From Bacteroidota bacterium (GTDB taxonomy: Bacteria > Bacteroidota > Bacteroidia > Bacteroidales > FEN-979): a stretch of 33,645 nucleotides of DNA. A model generated the notes under the pieces. It searched no databases. It was not told where the DNA came from and worked only from the letters and a program-made list of their open reading frames with translations. Shown here piece after piece: positions 32,218-33,645 of this stretch; the first letter of the stretch is position 1, and each line of letters opens with the position of its first letter. A program made the translations under genes and the position numbers. The DNA lies in the NCBI GenBank assembly GCA_014382125.1, contig JACNKI010000224.1, positions 1-33,645 on the forward strand, read 5' to 3'.

Positions 32218-33179
32218 TTTTGGATCTTTTCTTGTAACACGTGTGCTTGTGGATAAAAATCATTCGCCGGATCTGTTAAAATCTTCGTGAGTTCTTTTAG
32301 CGCTTTTTTATCCCGGCTCAGCTTATGATAGCAAAACGCAAGATGATAAATCGCATCATAATTCAATGAATCACTGGCAATAATATCCCGAAACATCTTT
32401 GATGCTGATTTGTAGTCTTCTGCGTCGAAATAGACTTTGGCCAATTTCATGGTTGATAGAGAAGGAACCTGTTTAGCCTGGACAGATTTGCGGAAGCCGG
32501 CTTGTGTTTTGGGAGCCACTCCATCAACAACTCCACCCATGCCCGAAATAGCTTGCGTGTCGGCAATGACAGCAAGTTTTTCTTCAATTGCCGGCTTTTC
32601 CACAATCTCAGCCTCTGTCTCATCTACACCTACTTCAAATACTGATTCAACGATTGCAACAGGAGCCTCCACTTTTTTTGGAGTAATTTCAGGTATCGCA
32701 TCCGATCGGCTTCTGATCTCTTGTTGTTTTTGTTTACTGGCTTCAGGAGGCGGGGGGGGAGCTTCATCATCTGCTTTCTGTTGGAGATCATCTTCTTGTT
32801 CAGTTAGGGGGGTAGTTGCCTGTTCAGAAATCAGGGGCTCCTGGTTCTGCCAGACCACAAATCGAAATATAAACACGGCTCCCACTAAAAGAACGATTAC
32901 AGCAGCGGCTGCCAGGATCACTTTGGTGTTCAACCTAAAACGCCTGCTCTGACTGACTGCTACCCGCTGCTCCAACTCTTCTACGATAGCAGAAAGCTGT
33001 TCAGGATCCCTCATCTCTGTCAATCCCTCTACCTCGTCAGAACACATTTCACAATCAATCAGATGGATCTCGATCCGATGCTTCTCACTATCAGGAAGCC
33101 GGTTATAAACATATCCCAGCAGCTGATCATGTGTCGGGCAATCAGATCCTGAAAATACTGTATGGAGGTTATTATTCAT
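32211..33179 (-). CDS. zf-HC2-type anti-sigma factor with C-terminal TPR
   Basis: The protein has 322 residues. The N-terminal anti-sigma zinc site is H39-LID-C43-EM-C46, the HxxxCxxC of ZAS domains. A membrane helix lies at about 87-108. The extracytoplasmic part has a Gln/Glu/Pro-rich linker including EAPPPPPEA (about 140-150), a middle region rich in VE/IE pairs, and a C-terminal helical repeat (TMKLAKVYFDAEDYKSASKMFRDIIASDSLNYDAIYHLAFCYHKL) that fits one or two TPRs. The TPRs may bind the inducing partner. It overlaps the upstream sigma gene by 8 bases. Confidence 0.82.
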   Translation of the reverse strand: MNNNLHTVFSGSDCPTHDQLLGYVYNRLPDSEKHRIEIHLIDCEMCSDEVEGLTEMRDPEQLSAIVEELEQRVAVSQSRRFRLNTKVILAAAAVIVLLVGAVFIFRFVVWQNQEPLISEQATTPLTEQEDDLQQKADDEAPPPPPEASKQKQQEIRSRSDAIPEITPKKVEAPVAIVESVFEVGVDETEAEIVEKPAIEEKLAVIADTQAISGMGGVVDGVAPKTQAGFRKSVQAKQVPSLSTMKLAKVYFDAEDYKSASKMFRDIIASDSLNYDAIYHLAFCYHKLSRDKKALKELTKILTDPANDFYPQAHVLQEKIQNH

Positions 33180-33645
33180 CTTTTTGTTCCAAAATGATCC
33201 GTAAATTTCGTTTCCCGTTCTGGATATGACTCTTCACTTGCTTGTAAGTGAATCCGGTTTCCTGAGAAACCTCCTGATAGCGCATTTTTTTGAGGTAGAA
33301 GAGTTCAATACATAAGCGCTGTTCTTTACTCAATAAAAGGATGGCATCTTCCAGATTACTTAATCGTTTCTCTTTTTCGTCAGAGAGATGCAGAATGTGT
33401 TCAGATTCCACAGTGTCAGGAATTTCATGGATGCGATTCTCCTTCAAGAGAAAGATCTCCTTCCTTTTGCGAAGCTGGATCAGACAATGATTTTTGGTGA
33501 CTGTATGCAGCCAGGGCTTGAAATCCCTGATCTCGTGTCTTTTCAATTTATGAAAGAGAGTTTCAAAGGTTTGCATCGTCATGTCTTTTGCCTGCTCTTC
33601 ATTTTTCAGATATTTCATACAAACCAGGAAGACAAAACGGGTATA
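33172..33645 (-). CDS. ECF sigma factor, 5' end cut by the window edge
   Basis: The frame is open to the last base. In-frame residues before the first internal Met (TRFVFLVCMKYLKNEEQAKDMTMQTFETLF) continue the sigma region 2 pattern, so the Met at 33618 is not the start and the gene runs off the right edge. Region 2.3/2.4 is FKPWLHTVTKNHCLIQLRKRK and region 4 is LSKEQRLCIELFYLKKMRYQEVSQETGFTYKQVKSHIQNGKRNLRI, an HTH. The downstream neighbour is a zf-HC2 anti-sigma protein, overlapping by 8 bases. At least 158 residues are present. Confidence 0.88.
   Translation of the reverse strand, partial: YTRFVFLVCMKYLKNEEQAKDMTMQTFETLFHKLKRHEIRDFKPWLHTVTKNHCLIQLRKRKEIFLLKENRIHEIPDTVESEHILHLSDEKEKRLSNLEDAILLLSKEQRLCIELFYLKKMRYQEVSQETGFTYKQVKSHIQNGKRNLRIILEQKDE

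Noticed and set aside
1-33645. CRISPR arrays, insertion sequences or toxin-antitoxin genes
   Set aside because: I saw no regularly spaced 25-40 base repeats, no terminal inverted repeats around a transposase and no recognisable toxin-antitoxin pair.

Overview
The window looks like chromosomal DNA from a free-living member of the Bacteroidota, probably near Bacteroidales/Marinilabiliales. Four things point there. Intergenic regions carry Bacteroidota-type -7 elements (TAnnTTTG), several with a TTG about 18-21 bases upstream. There are few Shine-Dalgarno sequences before the start codons. Two secreted proteins end in type IX secretion (T9SS) sorting domains. The regulators are typical of the phylum: a TPR-linked hybrid histidine kinase with an AraC-type output, and ECF sigma/anti-sigma pairs. 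The genus cannot be told from this sequence.

Bases 1-11825 are compact housekeeping DNA: a truncated gene at the left edge, miaB, divergent topA plus an arginase-fold gene, ruvC, a flippase-like membrane protein with a GT2 glycosyltransferase, ispD and queA in one operon, a 14-TM MFS exporter and a HAD phosphatase. Genes overlap or abut, often tail to tail.

Bases 12037-19650 are accessory. A T9SS protein with about eight propeller-like repeats is followed by a CAT-anticodon tRNA with a terminator. Next come a TPR protein and a hybrid histidine kinase that look like one gene split by a frameshift and deletion, then a T9SS beta-helix protein. A near-perfect 17-base copy of the tRNA 3' end lies at 19634-19650, so 13974-19650 may be an old tRNA-targeted insertion. 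Three heptanucleotide arrays lie in or beside this segment, one of them inside the kinase coding sequence.

Bases 19670-25880 carry the scar of an old segmental duplication. Downstream of a PQQ-like propeller gene and a LolA-like/DUF1579-like gene there is a DUF2061 gene and a 55-base remnant of a COG2907-type FAD gene. The other copy keeps the FAD gene but retains only the PQQ-gene leader fused to the last ~66 codons of the LolA-like gene. A conserved gene of unknown function sits between the two copies.

Bases 26051-33645 hold a Na/Pi cotransporter-like gene, a small lipoprotein and a sigma/anti-sigma/lipoprotein operon. Divergent from that operon is a three-gene operon: START-domain protein, two-pore-helix K+ channel and TMEM175-like channel. 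A second ECF sigma/zf-HC2 anti-sigma pair is cut by the right edge. No integrase, transposase, CRISPR array or rRNA gene is visible.
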